This document shows, piece by piece, positions 42,891 to 51,603 of a stretch of 59,180 nt of DNA. Positions within the stretch are counted from its first letter, which is position 1. The number at the start of each line of letters is the position of its first letter. Made by a program: the position numbers and the translations under genes. The notes beneath the pieces are model-generated. The model worked only from the letters and a program-made list of their open reading frames with translations. It did not search any database and had not been told where the DNA came from. The stretch comes from CAYNST01 sp964399955 (GTDB lineage: Bacteria; Pseudomonadota; Gammaproteobacteria; Pseudomonadales; Cellvibrionaceae). The stretch covers positions 1 through 59,180 of the forward strand of contig CAYNST010000008.1 of assembly GCA_964399955.1 (NCBI GenBank). Reading direction: 5' to 3'.

Positions 42891-44618
42891 ATGCGCAAAC
42901 AAATACGCCGACGTTCTGCGCAGGCCATGCCCGAGCCGTTGTGTGACGACAGCCGGGTACTGAGCCTGATTTACGCCGCCCGCGGCGTGCGAACAGCAGA
43001 TGAACTGACCTATCGGCTGCAAAAGCTGTGTCCTCCGTTGCTGAAAGGCATGGATCAGGCCACGGCGCTGCTGGCTGAAGCCATGGCAACGAATCAGAAA
43101 ATCTTGATTGTGGGTGACTTTGACGCCGACGGCGCCACCAGCACCGCGCTGGCTGTACGCTGTCTGCGCGCCATGGGTCACCGCAGAGTGGATTACATTG
43201 TGCCCAACCGTTTTGAATACGGTTACGGCCTGACGCCGGAAATTGTCCAGGTTGCCGCAGCCGGCAAGCCGGACCTGATCGTCACAGTTGATAATGGCAT
43301 CTCCAGTCTGGATGGGGTGGCAACTGCCTTGAGTTTGGGTATCAAGGTAATCATTACCGACCACCACCTGCCCGGCGCGCAGATGCCGCCGGCCCACGCG
43401 GTGGTCAACCCCAATCAACCGGGCTGCGACTTTCCGAGCAAAGCCGCCGCCGGCGTCGCCGTTATATTTTATGTTTTACTGGCCCTGCGAAGTCGGCTGC
43501 GGCAAACCGGCTGGTTTTCTGCTGCCCGTCCAGAGCCCAACCTGTCTGAACATCTGGATCTGGTAGCTTTGGGTACGGTTGCCGACGTAGTTCCCTTGGA
43601 CTTCAACAACCGCATTCTGGTGGATCAAGGCCTGAAGCGCATGCGCGCAGGCCTTGCCTGCCCTGGTATCAACGCCATTTTGGATGTGGCCGGCCGCAAC
43701 CCGGCGCAGATCGCCGCGCAGGACCTGGGGTTTGCCGTGGGCCCGCGACTGAACGCGGCCGGCCGGCTGGACGATATGAGCGTGGGCATTCGCTGCCTGT
43801 TGGCCGACGACCCGGACCAGGCCCGTGAACTGGCGCAGGAGTTGGACAGCCTCAACCGCGACCGGCGAGCCATAGAAGCCGTAATGCAGAAAGAAGCCCT
43901 GCTGGAGCTGGAGCGCTTGAGCGCGGAGCTGGATGAAGACCTGCCCTGCGGGCTGTGCCTGTATCAGGAGAATTGGCACCAGGGCGTCATCGGCATTCTT
44001 GCCTCGCGCATCAAAGACCGGTTACATCGCCCGGTCATCGTATTTGCGGATGACGAGCAAGGTGCCTTGAAGGGCTCCGGGCGCTCCATTCCCGGCATTC
44101 ACCTGCGCGATGTGCTGGACGAGGTGGCCACGGGGCACCCGGGCCTGCTCAGCAAGTTTGGTGGCCACGCCATGGCTGCGGGACTCAGTCTGGCAAAAAA
44201 AGACTTGGCCGAGTTTGGCGCCGCCTTCGGGGATGTGGTTGCCCGGCACCTGGGAGAGCAGGGTCTGCAAGCAGTGGTGGAGACCGACGGCGAGCTGCAG
44301 GGTGCTGACCTGTGCATCGAGCTGGCAGAGCGGATTGAACGGGGCGGGCCTTGGGGGCAGGGGTTTCCGGAGCCCGCTTTTGACGGCACTTTCACCCTGA
44401 TCAATCAAAAATTGGTGGGGGAAAAACACCTGAAACTGACGCTTGCGCCCGAGCAACACAGTCAGACGGTGGTGGATGCCATCGCCTTCAATGTTGATCG
44501 CGATCAGTGGCCCGATCCGAATTGTCGCACCGTGCGCGCGGCCTACCGGCTCTCTGTCAACGAGTACCGCGGCCGGCGCACCGTGCAGATGGTGATTGAA
44601 TACCTGGAGCCCGGCTGA
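42891..44618 (+). CDS. recJ: Single-stranded-DNA-specific 5'-3' exonuclease RecJ
   Basis: 575 residues; degrades single strands in recombination and mismatch repair. DHH-family motifs present: GDFDADGATSTAL, TVDNGISSLDG, ITDHHLPGAQMP, VALGTVADVVPLD and GPRLNAAGRLDDM; then DHHA1 with SGRSIPGIHLRDVLD and KFGGHAMAAGLSL, and the OB-domain end. ATG at 42891 starts MRKQIRRRS, as usual. prfB follows after 82 bases with its own promoter-like hexamers. Confidence 0.96.
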   Translation: MRKQIRRRSAQAMPEPLCDDSRVLSLIYAARGVRTADELTYRLQKLCPPLLKGMDQATALLAEAMATNQKILIVGDFDADGATSTALAVRCLRAMGHRRVDYIVPNRFEYGYGLTPEIVQVAAAGKPDLIVTVDNGISSLDGVATALSLGIKVIITDHHLPGAQMPPAHAVVNPNQPGCDFPSKAAAGVAVIFYVLLALRSRLRQTGWFSAARPEPNLSEHLDLVALGTVADVVPLDFNNRILVDQGLKRMRAGLACPGINAILDVAGRNPAQIAAQDLGFAVGPRLNAAGRLDDMSVGIRCLLADDPDQARELAQELDSLNRDRRAIEAVMQKEALLELERLSAELDEDLPCGLCLYQENWHQGVIGILASRIKDRLHRPVIVFADDEQGALKGSGRSIPGIHLRDVLDEVATGHPGLLSKFGGHAMAAGLSLAKKDLAEFGAAFGDVVARHLGEQGLQAVVETDGELQGADLCIELAERIERGGPWGQGFPEPAFDGTFTLINQKLVGEKHLKLTLAPEQHSQTVVDAIAFNVDRDQWPDPNCRTVRAAYRLSVNEYRGRRTVQMVIEYLEPG

Positions 44619-44631
44619 CGGCGCAGATTTT

Positions 44632-44659
44632 TTGCCGCCCACTCGGATTGAGGTAGAAT
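44632..44659 (+). promoter_or_regulatory. Putative prfB promoter
   Basis: TTGCCG (44632-44637) and TAGAAT (44654-44659) with a 16-base spacer, 41 bases before prfB. Confidence 0.4.
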
Positions 44660-44700
44660 CACGCCCCTATTCAAGCCCTGTCATCCAATGAGAATCAAGC

Positions 44701-45796
44701 ATGGAAATCAACCCTCTACTGACAACACTCGCCGATCTTCAACAGCGGACCGCCACGCTTCGGGGGTATCTTTGACTACGACACCAAAAAAGAACGCCTG
44801 GCGGAAGTAGAGCTGGAGCTGGGGGAGCCCGGCGTCTGGAATGAACCAGAGCGGGCGCAGGCACTGGGACGTGAGCGCGCGGCACTCGAGCAAATAGTGC
44901 AGACGCTGGACAATCTGGAGCAGGGGGTTGCGGACTGTCGCGACTTGATTGACTTTGCTGTAGAGGATAACGACGAAGCCGCCCTGGCCGATGTGGTGCG
45001 GGAAGTTGACCAGTTGGAAGAGCAGCTGGCAAAACTGGAATTCCGGCGCATGTTCTCCGGCGAGATGGACCCCAACAACGCCTATCTGGATATTCAAGCC
45101 GGCTCTGGCGGCACCGAGGCGCAGGATTGGGCCAATATGCTGTTGCGCATGTTCCTGCGCTGGGGGGAGGACAAAGGCTTCAAGGCCACCCTGGAGGAGG
45201 TGTCTGCCGGCGAAGTGGCGGGCATCAAAAGTGCCACCATTCATTTTGCAGGCGAATACGCCTTCGGCTGGCTGCGCACAGAAACTGGCGTGCACCGCCT
45301 GGTCAGAAAGTCACCGTTTGACTCCGGCAACCGTCGCCATACATCGTTTGCCTCGGTCTTTGTCTCCCCTGAAATTGACGACGATATTGAAATAGAAATC
45401 AACCCTGCGGATCTGCGGGTTGACACCTACCGCGCCAGCGGCGCCGGCGGTCAGCACATCAACAAAACCGACTCGGCGGTGCGCATAACCCATGAACCCA
45501 GCGGGGTTGTGGTACAGTGCCAGAGCGAGCGCTCGCAGCATTCGAACCGCGATAAGGCCATGAAAATGCTGCGTGCAAAAATGTATGAGCAGGAAATGCT
45601 GAAGCGCTCGGCGGAGAAACAAGCCCTGGAAGACAGCAAGGCTGACATCGGCTGGGGCAGTCAGATCCGCTCTTATGTCCTGGACGATTCCCGCATCAAA
45701 GATCTGCGCACCGGTGTGCAAACCAGCAACTGCCAGGCAGTGCTGGATGGCGATCTGGATCAATTCATTGAGGCCAGCCTTAAAGCAGGTCTTTGA
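44701..45796 (+). CDS. prfB: Peptide chain release factor 2, with programmed +1 frameshift
   Basis: Releases peptides at UGA and UAA stops. 24 codons from ATG 44701 run into an in-frame TGA at 44773-44775; a +1 shift at CTT-T continues at 44774 (GAC) for 340 more codons, giving 364 residues (E. coli 365). Motifs of RF2: anticodon-like SPF in RKSPFDSGN, catalytic GGQ in ASGAGGQHINKTDS. Low RF2 makes the ribosome pause and shift, so RF2 controls its own level. lysS follows after 33 bases, the usual pair. Confidence 0.97.
44762..44776 (+). promoter_or_regulatory. RF2 programmed frameshift site
   Basis: GGGGG (44762-44766), TAT, CTT, TGA C: the internal anti-SD-binding run, the slippery CTT and the UGA with C after it are all at the standard distance. 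Confidence 0.96.
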
Positions 45797-45829
45797 TATC
45801 TCACCTACCCTATTCAAGTACCTGTAATC

Positions 45830-47329
45830 ATGACTGAGCAAAACCTTGACGAGAACAAGCTGATAGCCGAGCGCCGGGGAAAACTTGCCACCTTGCGAGA
45901 GCAGGGCAATGCTTTTCCCAACCACTTCAGGCCAGAACACCTGGCGCAGAACCTGCAGCGCGACTACGGTGACAACAGCAAAGAGACGTTGGAGGCCCAG
46001 GCGCTGACGGTAAGTGCGGCCGGTCGGGTAATCCGCAATCGCGGCGCGTTTATGGTGCTCCAGGACGGCTCCGGCCAGATCCAACTGTATGTGACCAAGG
46101 CCGCCCGCGATTTTGCCAAACTGGTGGACCTGGGGGACATTATTGGTGTGCGCGGCCTGCTGCACAAATCCGGCAAAGGTGATTTGTACATCAACATGGA
46201 CGACTGCACATTACTGACCAAGTCTCTGCGACCTTTGCCTGACAAGTTTCACGGCCTGGCGGATCAGGAAATGCGCTACCGTCAGCGCTATGTTGACCTG
46301 ATCGTCAACCCGCAGGTGCGGCAGACGTTTGTTGTTCGTTCCAGAGTCATACAATTCATACGCGAGTACCTGAACGGCCGGGATTTTCTGGAAGTGGAAA
46401 CCCCCATGCTGCAGGCCATCCCAGGCGGAGCCACGGCCCGACCCTTTGTTACCCATCACAATGCGCTGGATATGGACATGTACCTGCGTATTGCGCCAGA
46501 GCTGTATTTGAAGCGTCTGGTAGTGGGCGGCTTCGAGCGGGTGTATGAGATCAACCGCAACTTCCGCAACGAGGGGTTGAGTACTCGCCACAACCCCGAA
46601 TTCACCATGTTGGAGTTTTACCAGGCCTACGCCGACTATCACCAGTTGATGGACCTGACAGAGGATATGCTGAGGAGCCTGGCGCTGTCGGTGTTGGGAA
46701 GCACACAAGTGGTCAATACCTTGCCGGCGCAGGCTGATGAAGAGCCGGAGCAGGTGGTCTACGATTTTGGCAAGGCATTTGAACGCATCAGTGTTTTTGA
46801 TTCCATTTTACAATTCAATGCCGCACTTTCTGCGCAGGATATCAACAATCTGGACGGTGCCCGGGCCGTGGCAGAGGGCTTAGGTATCCCTGTTAAAACC
46901 AGCTGGGGACTTGGCAAGCTGCAAATTGAGATATTTGAAAAAACCGTCGAACACCGTTTGCAGCAGCCGACCTTCATCACTGAATACCCAACCGAGGTCT
47001 CACCTCTGGCGCGCCGCAGCGACAGCAACGCATTTGTGACCGACCGATTCGAGTTTTTTGTGGGCGGGCGTGAGATAGCCAACGGTTTCTCGGAGCTGAA
47101 TGATGCGGAAGATCAGGCGGACCGCTTTAAGCAGCAGGTGGAAGAGAAGGATGCTGGAGATGTGGAGGCCATGCACTATGACGCGGACTATATTAGGGCT
47201 TTGGAGTATGGTTTACCGCCGACGGCCGGTGAGGGAATTGGCATAGACCGGCTGGTCATGCTGCTTACGGACTCTCCCAGCATCCGGGATGTGCTGCTGT
47301 TTCCGCATATGCGCAGGGAGAGTCGATAG
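45830..47329 (+). CDS. lysS: Lysyl-tRNA synthetase, class II
   Basis: 499 residues. N-terminal OB-fold anticodon-binding domain (GRVIRNRGAFMVLQDGSGQI) and catalytic domain with motif 1 near FLEVETPMLQAIPGGATARP, motif 2 RNFRNEGLSTRHNPEFTMLE, and motif 3 GEGIGIDRLVMLLTDSPSIR. ATG at 45830. Immediately downstream of prfB as in many gammaproteobacteria. A small GC hairpin (47343-47357) follows. Confidence 0.97.
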   Translation: MTEQNLDENKLIAERRGKLATLREQGNAFPNHFRPEHLAQNLQRDYGDNSKETLEAQALTVSAAGRVIRNRGAFMVLQDGSGQIQLYVTKAARDFAKLVDLGDIIGVRGLLHKSGKGDLYINMDDCTLLTKSLRPLPDKFHGLADQEMRYRQRYVDLIVNPQVRQTFVVRSRVIQFIREYLNGRDFLEVETPMLQAIPGGATARPFVTHHNALDMDMYLRIAPELYLKRLVVGGFERVYEINRNFRNEGLSTRHNPEFTMLEFYQAYADYHQLMDLTEDMLRSLALSVLGSTQVVNTLPAQADEEPEQVVYDFGKAFERISVFDSILQFNAALSAQDINNLDGARAVAEGLGIPVKTSWGLGKLQIEIFEKTVEHRLQQPTFITEYPTEVSPLARRSDSNAFVTDRFEFFVGGREIANGFSELNDAEDQADRFKQQVEEKDAGDVEAMHYDADYIRALEYGLPPTAGEGIGIDRLVMLLTDSPSIRDVLLFPHMRRESR

Positions 47330-47342
47330 CCTATCCCGGTGG

Positions 47343-47357
47343 TTGGGGCGGCCCCAA
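47343..47357 (+). terminator. Tight hairpin after lysS
   Basis: TTGGGG CGG CCCCAA, a 6-base perfect stem with a 3-base loop 14 bases after the lysS stop. No T-run. The 280 bases to the next gene hold nothing else recognisable. Confidence 0.35.
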
Positions 47358-47611
47358 GCGGAGCAACTGCTGCGGGCATTAGCGGTTGACTCCTGCAAAT
47401 TGTGCGTGGCCTGGATGCGTATGCACGGCGGCGGTTTTCACGGGGCTTGGTGTGGCTCCGGCCTGCAAATGGCTTCTGGAGCTTGCTGTCAAAAAAGCCA
47501 AAAAAATAAATACAAAAATGGCGAGCTTTGGCATAAGTTTATCCTCCAGTATCGACAATGATCTGTGGGCGACAAGGGAGGTCAGCCAACCCCCCTTTTG
47601 CCAAGGCGCAG

Positions 47612-48325
47612 CTACTCTGTAATTGCGCTAAGTTCTTCTGACTGAGAATCCACGGAAATTTCCACCCGTCGGTTTTCCTGCCGGTCACTGATGGCGTCGC
47701 CCTCGTTAATCAACTGGTTTTCGCCTGCGGCCTCAATCTCGATGTTGCTGATCTCCAAGTCGCTTTCTTCCAGAAATTCGCGAACGGCTTTGGCGCGTTG
47801 CTCAGCCAGGTGCTGGTTGTACTCTTCCGGACCCATGGCATCGGTGTGTCCTGTTACAGTCAATGAAAGTGCACCGTCCTGACCTTCAAATTGCTCGACC
47901 ATTTGCTCCAGTTTTTGCCGCGCGTCATCGCTCAGTTCAGCTGAGTCAAATTCAAAGTGTACTGTGTGCTGGTCACCTTGACCCTGGCCTGCGCTGCTCA
48001 ACTGCTGCCGGTCTTCGCTCCATTCCTGGCGCTGCTCCTCCACGTTGGCCTGCAGGTCACTTTCCTGTTCATTCCATTCTTCGCTGGCGGCATTACGCTG
48101 TTCTTCCGCCCAGTCGCCCGCGTCACTTGCAGATTCTTGAGCAGAGTCACGCTGATCTTCCGCCCAATCCTGAGCGTCGCTGGCACTGTAGCTTTCTTCT
48201 GTCGGGTTGTAGGCTCCGCGATCACTACGATTCTGAGACATTTCGTCGCCCTGTGCGTAGGCCGCAGTACCGCCGGTCAATAGGCCGACCAGCAGAGCCA
48301 ACTTTGCTTTTTTCAAAGTATTCAT
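47612..48325 (-). CDS. OmpA-domain periplasmic protein with acidic repeats
   Basis: 237 residues. Signal peptide ends AAYA. Residues about 45-115 have no beta-barrel but an acidic, Gln/Glu-rich helical region with repeated DAxDWAExQRxxAxE units (SDAQDWAEDQRDSAQE and SDAGDWAEEQRNAASE, then a more diverged one). The C-terminal OmpA domain is complete: VHFEFDSAELSDDARQKLEQ, VTGHTDAMGPEEYNQHLAEQ, RAKAVREFL and RQENRRVEI, with the peptidoglycan-binding Asp and Arg. GAGAGGA precedes the ATG by 7 bases. Probably a soluble or membrane-tethered peptidoglycan binder; exact role unknown. Confidence 0.85.
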   Translation of the reverse strand: MNTLKKAKLALLVGLLTGGTAAYAQGDEMSQNRSDRGAYNPTEESYSASDAQDWAEDQRDSAQESASDAGDWAEEQRNAASEEWNEQESDLQANVEEQRQEWSEDRQQLSSAGQGQGDQHTVHFEFDSAELSDDARQKLEQMVEQFEGQDGALSLTVTGHTDAMGPEEYNQHLAEQRAKAVREFLEESDLEISNIEIEAAGENQLINEGDAISDRQENRRVEISVDSQSEELSAITE

Positions 48326-48722
48326 GGCAAGATCCTCTCATTGTTGGATTTAACTGCTTATTAGCGATAACTGTGCCAAGATAGTCTTTACATCGACAGG
48401 CCCCGTTTCGTGGACTTTCGGCTTGCCAGTCAAACCTTGGATAACTGCAAAGCTCGGGGGCATCGGCCCGTTTGCAGGCCAATATTCATGAAGATGCCTG
48501 GGCACCCAGTACAGAGTCCCTGTGGCTGGCGATGCTGGCGCCAGTGCAGCAAGCCGTCTGCTGGTTAAAAGTACAAAAAATATGTAGTTCGTGCGCAGGC
48601 AGCCCTGCCGCAGCAGGCGCAACCGTGCAACACCCCATGCGCTTTGTCGAGCTCATCCTGTTGTCGCTGGAGTGCGGCTGATATAATCTCCTATCCGATA
48701 TCAAGCAAGACGTTACCCAACC
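48326..48722. promoter_or_regulatory. Divergent region upstream of proA
   Basis: 397 bases without a gene. TGATATAAT, an extended -10 (TATAAT at 48682-48687), lies 35 bases before proA. Possible -35 elements are CTGTTG (18 apart) or TTGTCG (15 apart), both imperfect, as expected for an extended -10 promoter. Confidence 0.5.
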
Positions 48723-49982
48723 ATGACCCAAATCAAAGATTACATGCTTCAGCTGGGCCGCCAGGCTCGCGCTGCATCCCGCATCATGGCCGCCAGTGAT
48801 ACGTCTGTGAAGAATGCAGCGCTGTTGGCCATCGCCGAGCAGATTCACGCTGCGCGCGAGCGCCTTGCGGCAGCAAACGCTACGGATATGGCCGCAGGAC
48901 ATGACAACGGCCTGGATGCGGCGCTGCTGGACCGCCTGGAGCTGACGCCCGGCCGCATAGACGGCATGATTGAGGGGCTGCGGCAGGTTGCTGCGCTGAC
49001 GGATCCTTGTGGCGGTATCACCGATCTGAACTTTCGGCCATCCGGAATCCAAGTAGGCAAGATGCGTGTGCCGCTGGGTGTGGTGGGTATCATCTATGAA
49101 TCGCGGCCCAATGTGACGGTGGAGGCCGCCAGCCTGTGCATCAAATCCGGTAATGCCACCATTCTTCGCGGTGGCAGTGAGGCTATCCACTCCAATCGGG
49201 CTGTGGCCGAGTGTATCAAAGCGGGCTTGCAGCAAGCGGGGCTGCCCGACACTGCGGTTCAGGTTGTTGAGACCACTGACCGCGCGGCGGTGGGCGAACT
49301 GATCACCATGAGTGAATGGGTAGACGTCATTGTGCCTCGCGGCGGAAAGGGGCTGATCGAGCGCATCAGTGCCGAAGCCCGCGTGCCGGTCATCAAGCAT
49401 CTTGATGGCGTGTGCCACGTTTTCATTGACCGGGACGCAGACCTGGCCAAAGCCGAAAAAATTGCCATCAACGCCAAAACCCACCGCTACGGTGTTTGCA
49501 ATGCAATGGAGACGCTGTTGGTGGACGCTACCGTTGCTGCAAAGGTATTGCCGTCCCTGGTTGAGCAGTATCGGGCCAAGTCGGTGGAGCTGCGGGGGTG
49601 CGAGCAAACCCGCGCGCTGGTGGGCGACGTTTCTGCCGCAACAGAGGAAGACTGGTACGCCGAGTACCTTGCGCCAATCCTGGCTGTTCGTATAGTAGAC
49701 GGGATGGACGAAGCGATTGCCCACATCAACCGCTACGGCTCTCATCACACCGATGCCATAGTCACAGAGAATTACAGTCGCGCCCGCGTGTTCCTTACCG
49801 AGGTGGACTCAAGCTCTGTCATGGTCAATGCGTCCACGCGTTTTGCCGATGGTTTCGAGTACGGCCTGGGTGCTGAGATTGGCATCTCCACCGACAAAAT
49901 TCACGCCCGCGGCCCTGTGGGGTTGGAAGGCCTGACCTCCCAGAAGTGGGTTGTGCTGGGGGATGGCCATACGCGCCAGTGA
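48723..49982 (+). CDS. proA: Glutamate-5-semialdehyde (gamma-glutamyl phosphate) dehydrogenase
   Basis: 419 residues; second step of proline synthesis, NADPH-dependent. N-terminal MTQIKDYMLQLGRQARAASR, GVVGIIYESRPNVTVEAASL, catalytic Cys in HRYGVCNAMETLLVD, and GLEGLTSQKWVVLGDGH at the C-terminus. ATG at 48723. proB is not adjacent; proA leads the nadD-rsfS-rlmH series as in Pseudomonas. The stop overlaps the nadD start (GTGA). Confidence 0.96.
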   Translation: MTQIKDYMLQLGRQARAASRIMAASDTSVKNAALLAIAEQIHAARERLAAANATDMAAGHDNGLDAALLDRLELTPGRIDGMIEGLRQVAALTDPCGGITDLNFRPSGIQVGKMRVPLGVVGIIYESRPNVTVEAASLCIKSGNATILRGGSEAIHSNRAVAECIKAGLQQAGLPDTAVQVVETTDRAAVGELITMSEWVDVIVPRGGKGLIERISAEARVPVIKHLDGVCHVFIDRDADLAKAEKIAINAKTHRYGVCNAMETLLVDATVAAKVLPSLVEQYRAKSVELRGCEQTRALVGDVSAATEEDWYAEYLAPILAVRIVDGMDEAIAHINRYGSHHTDAIVTENYSRARVFLTEVDSSSVMVNASTRFADGFEYGLGAEIGISTDKIHARGPVGLEGLTSQKWVVLGDGHTRQ

Positions 49983-50626
49983 CTGCGCGGACGCGAGTTT
50001 TGTTTGGCGGTACCTTCAATCCGGTACACGTGGGGCACGGCCGCCTGGCGCTGGAGACACAAGACCAGCTCCGGGCTGAACATTTCATGTTTGTGCCAAG
50101 CCATCAGCCGCCTCACAAGCCACAACCCGATGTCAGTGTTGCGCACCGGCTGAATATGCTGAACCTGGTGGTCGAACAACTGAACCTGATCAGGGGGGAA
50201 GCCTGCTTTGCCACTGAACTCTGTGAGTTGGAGCGGGCCCAGGCGTCCTATACCGTTGACACGCTTGCGGACTTGCGCAAGAAGTACCCGCAGGATCGAC
50301 TGCTATGGCTGATCGGCATGGACAGCCTTGTAAACCTCTCCAGCTGGCATCAATGGCATTTGTTGACCCAGCACGCCAATCTGCTGGTGGTAAACCGACC
50401 GGGTTTTGTCCGCCCGCAGGCAGGCGCAGTGGCTTCGTGGCTGAAGCCCCGTTGCCGGGATCTGAACGAACTTCCTCCCTGTGGTGGCGTCACATTCCTG
50501 GAAACCACACCAATGCCGGTGTCTTCCAGTGCCATTCGCAGTAACATTAAGCGCCGCAAGTCAAATCTTTACCTGCTGCCCAATCCTGTGCAGTCCTATA
50601 TTGAAACTCACACACTTTACAGTTGA
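49979..50626 (+). CDS. nadD: Nicotinate-mononucleotide adenylyltransferase
   Basis: 215 residues; forms NaAD in NAD synthesis. Nucleotidyltransferase motif VLFGGTFNPVHVGHGRLALE, PSHQPPHKP, and the C-terminal VSSSAIRSNI (ISxTxIR-type). GTG at 49979 overlaps the proA stop by 4 bases and gives the normal length (E. coli 213). Confidence 0.95.
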   Translation: MTARTRVLFGGTFNPVHVGHGRLALETQDQLRAEHFMFVPSHQPPHKPQPDVSVAHRLNMLNLVVEQLNLIRGEACFATELCELERAQASYTVDTLADLRKKYPQDRLLWLIGMDSLVNLSSWHQWHLLTQHANLLVVNRPGFVRPQAGAVASWLKPRCRDLNELPPCGGVTFLETTPMPVSSSAIRSNIKRRKSNLYLLPNPVQSYIETHTLYS

Positions 50627-50633
50627 AAAAAAT

Positions 50634-51008
50634 ATGACAAACACTGAAGACCTTAATGCACTGATTCGCGAAGCGCTTGATGACCTCAAGGGGCAGAAGA
50701 TTGTGGAGCTTGATGTGCGAGAGCTGACCGAGGTCATGGACTTCCTGATCATAGCCAACGGTACATCCAATCGGCACGTCAAGTCTCTGGCCGGCAAGGT
50801 CGTGGAAGAGCTCAAGCCCAAGGGCTTCAAACCCCTGGGCGTTGAGGGTTTGGAAGATGGTGAGTGGGTGCTGGTGGACTATGGCAGTACCGTAGTGCAT
50901 GTCATGTTGCCGACCGCGCGGGATTTTTACGAGCTGGAGAAGCTGTGGTCCAAAGTGCCCGCCAATCGAGAAGATGCCGCCCGGCAGAATCCGTCGCGGG
51001 AGTCTTAG
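50634..51008 (+). CDS. rsfS: Ribosome silencing factor RsfS
   Basis: 124 residues; binds L14 and blocks subunit joining in starvation. Family motifs: IVELDVRELTEVMDFLIIAN, GTSNRHVKSLAGKVVEELK, GEWVLVDYGSTVVHVM and YELEKLW. ATG at 50634 just 7 bases after nadD. Conserved partner of nadD and rlmH. Confidence 0.96.
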   Translation: MTNTEDLNALIREALDDLKGQKIVELDVRELTEVMDFLIIANGTSNRHVKSLAGKVVEELKPKGFKPLGVEGLEDGEWVLVDYGSTVVHVMLPTARDFYELEKLWSKVPANREDAARQNPSRES

Positions 51009-51012
51009 GACG

Positions 51013-51480
51013 GTGAAGGTTCAGCTGGTTGCGGTCGGCAATAAAATGCCCCAGTGGGTGGTTCAGGGGTACGGCGAGTACGCTAAACGATTGCCACGCG
51101 AGCTGACGCCCCAGCTGGTAGAAATTCCATCGGCCGGTCGTCTGAAGAGCGCCCGAATAGAGGAACTGAAAGACGCTGAAGGCCGAGCCATTGCCCAGGC
51201 TATTGCACCCAGGACAAAAAAAATTGTGCTTGATGTTCAGGGCGCTGCCTGGTCAACCGATGAGCTGGCAGAAAGGCTGGCCGGGTGGCAAATGGAGGGG
51301 GATGATCTGGCCTTTGTCATTGGCGGTCCGGACGGACTGAGCCAGGCATGCCTGAACTCCGCCGACGCTCGGTGGTCTCTTTCAAGACTTACCCTGCCAC
51401 ATCCGCTGGTGCGTGTGGTCTTCATAGAGCAGCTGTACAGGGCCTGGACCATGCTTCGCAATCACCCTTACCACAAGTGA
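51013..51480 (+). CDS. rlmH: 23S rRNA pseudouridine-1915 N3-methyltransferase RlmH
   Basis: 155 residues, same as E. coli. Knot methyltransferase with VKVQLVAVGNKMPQWVVQGY, EYAKRLPRELTPQLVEI, FVIGGPDGLSQACLNSADAR and LPHPLVRVVFIEQLYRAW. GTG at 51013 with AGGA 2-5 bases upstream (short spacing). 4 bases after rsfS. Confidence 0.96.
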   Translation: MKVQLVAVGNKMPQWVVQGYGEYAKRLPRELTPQLVEIPSAGRLKSARIEELKDAEGRAIAQAIAPRTKKIVLDVQGAAWSTDELAERLAGWQMEGDDLAFVIGGPDGLSQACLNSADARWSLSRLTLPHPLVRVVFIEQLYRAWTMLRNHPYHK

Positions 51481-51603
51481 GCGGCTGGCAGCCTATGCCA
51501 ATTTGCTGTAAGTACGGCGGTTTTCTGGCAGTTTTGGAAATTGGGTGTAAGCTGTTGTAAAGCAACTGTCACATTCATCTCCGGGCCAAGCCTACCCATA
51601 ATA

